DNA of 5,612 nucleotides from an uncultured Ruminococcus sp. Lineage in GTDB: Bacteria > Bacillota > Clostridia > Oscillospirales > Ruminococcaceae. Below are positions 5,054 to 5,612 of this stretch, piece by piece. The position numbers and the translations under genes are program-made. Under the pieces are notes generated by a model, which had not been told where the DNA came from, searched no databases, and worked only from the letters and a program-made list of their open reading frames with translations. Where the stretch lies: assembly GCA_947175975.1 (NCBI GenBank), contig CAMWOX010000114.1, positions 1 to 5,612 of the forward strand, read 5' to 3'. The stretch's first letter is position 1, and every line of letters starts with the position of its first letter.

Positions 5054-5612
5054 AAATATACCGACAGACTGCCTGTGCAGACAGATCAGATTTATCGAGA
5101 AGAACAGGAACAGATGCTTGTTTCAGAAAACAGTCGGCGGAAACCCGGACGAATTGTCCCTGAAATCCATATTGTGCTAATAAAGATCCGAAAATCGTGG
5201 AAATCCCTCCGTAACCGCTGCTTTCCTCGAAAAAAAGCACTGTTTTGTATTGCAATGCAATTTCAATTAATTCCTCCTGAACCGGAAAAATCTTTGTAAG
5301 TTTCAGAATACTGGTGGGACAGCCGCCTTTGTCACAAATACAATGCGCATCCCAGACAGCCTGATATACTCTGCCATAAGAAATCAACAGCGTATCTGAA
5401 TTGCATTCTGTCAAGGCATACTCTGCACTGCAATTTTCTTTCGGAAACTTCATACCAGAATCATTTCCCCTGGGATAGCGAACAGCCGTCAGTCCGGATT
5501 CTTCATAAATCGCTGTTTTCAGGCAAATTTTCAATTCTTCATAGCAGCTCGGCGAATAAATCGCCGTTCCGGGAATAGATGTCAGCATTGGCACATCAAA
5601 AGTTCCCTGGTG
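5031..5612 (-). CDS. dxs: 1-deoxy-D-xylulose-5-phosphate synthase, C-terminal part (5' end outside window)
   Basis: Thiamine diphosphate enzyme that condenses pyruvate with glyceraldehyde 3-phosphate, the first step of the MEP route to isoprenoids. Only the last 193 residues are visible, roughly a third of a ~620-residue protein. They open with HQGTFDVPMLTSIPG, the conserved block of the pyrimidine-binding domain that reads H(H/Q)G-FD--L--IP in the family. YSPSCYEELKICLKTAI and VRYPRG (44-49) follow, then the transketolase C-terminal domain with TLLISYGRVYQAVWDA (74-89), VLFFEE (125-130) and a GYGG turn (133-136). The reading frame is open to the window edge, so a GTG at 5594 is internal, not a start. 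Assignment rests on these motifs and on the dxs-tlyA neighbourhood seen throughout Clostridia. The last ~40 residues are rather divergent from the usual ending. Confidence 0.9.
   Translation of the reverse strand, partial: HQGTFDVPMLTSIPGTAIYSPSCYEELKICLKTAIYEESGLTAVRYPRGNDSGMKFPKENCSAEYALTECNSDTLLISYGRVYQAVWDAHCICDKGGCPTSILKLTKIFPVQEELIEIALQYKTVLFFEESSGYGGISTIFGSLLAQYGFQGQFVRVSADCFLKQASVPVLLDKSDLSAQAVCRYIYAYGCQD

Noticed and set aside
5031..5594. Separate 187-residue gene starting at GTG 5594
   Set aside because: The frame stays open to the window edge, and the codons before the GTG give HQGTFD, a conserved internal Dxs motif.

Overview
The window is a dense, single-direction block of a Gram-positive genome. 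All nine genes lie on the minus strand, so transcription runs from position 5612 towards position 1. I see no RNA gene, mobile element, CRISPR array or repeat family, and no gene-free stretch longer than 36 bases. Base composition is moderately AT-rich. Strong AGGTGA/GGGGTGA-type Shine-Dalgarno sites and the order dxs-tlyA-nadK-argR-recN point to a clostridial Firmicute. The absence of spoIVB and spo0A after recN hints at a Ruminococcus-like (Oscillospiraceae) anaerobe that may not sporulate; this last step is inference.

In transcription order, 5612-5031 is the C-terminal third of dxs (isoprenoid precursor synthesis), cut by the window edge. It is followed by tlyA (5053-4325, rRNA 2'-O-methyltransferase with S4 and FtsJ-like domains), nadK (4309-3437, NAD kinase), argR (3410-2946, arginine repressor) and recN (2936-1278, SMC-like DNA repair ATPase). 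Gaps are 7-26 nt, or a 23-nt overlap at dxs/tlyA, so this is very probably one operon. It is a housekeeping cluster conserved across Clostridia rather than a functional pathway.

Downstream of recN come three small genes of unknown role, each 7-10 nt after the previous gene: a 57-residue soluble protein resembling DUF3006 (1270-1097), then a 117-residue (1089-736) and a 97-residue (725-432) protein, each with one N-terminal membrane segment and a predicted extracytoplasmic part. They sit where Bacillus and many Clostridium species carry spoIVB-spo0A, and are the least explained part of the window. Four consecutive junctions (argR/recN, recN/57 aa, 57 aa/117 aa, 117 aa/97 aa) have the upstream TGA stop forming the 3' end of the next gene's Shine-Dalgarno site, which suggests translational coupling.

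The last gene is the first 131 codons of tyrS (tyrosyl-tRNA synthetase, 395-1), cut by the other edge. It starts 36 nt after the last small gene with no room for a T-box leader and no recognisable terminator before it.

I found no clearly novel system. The best candidates for a second look are the three small recN-linked genes and the coupled-junction pattern.
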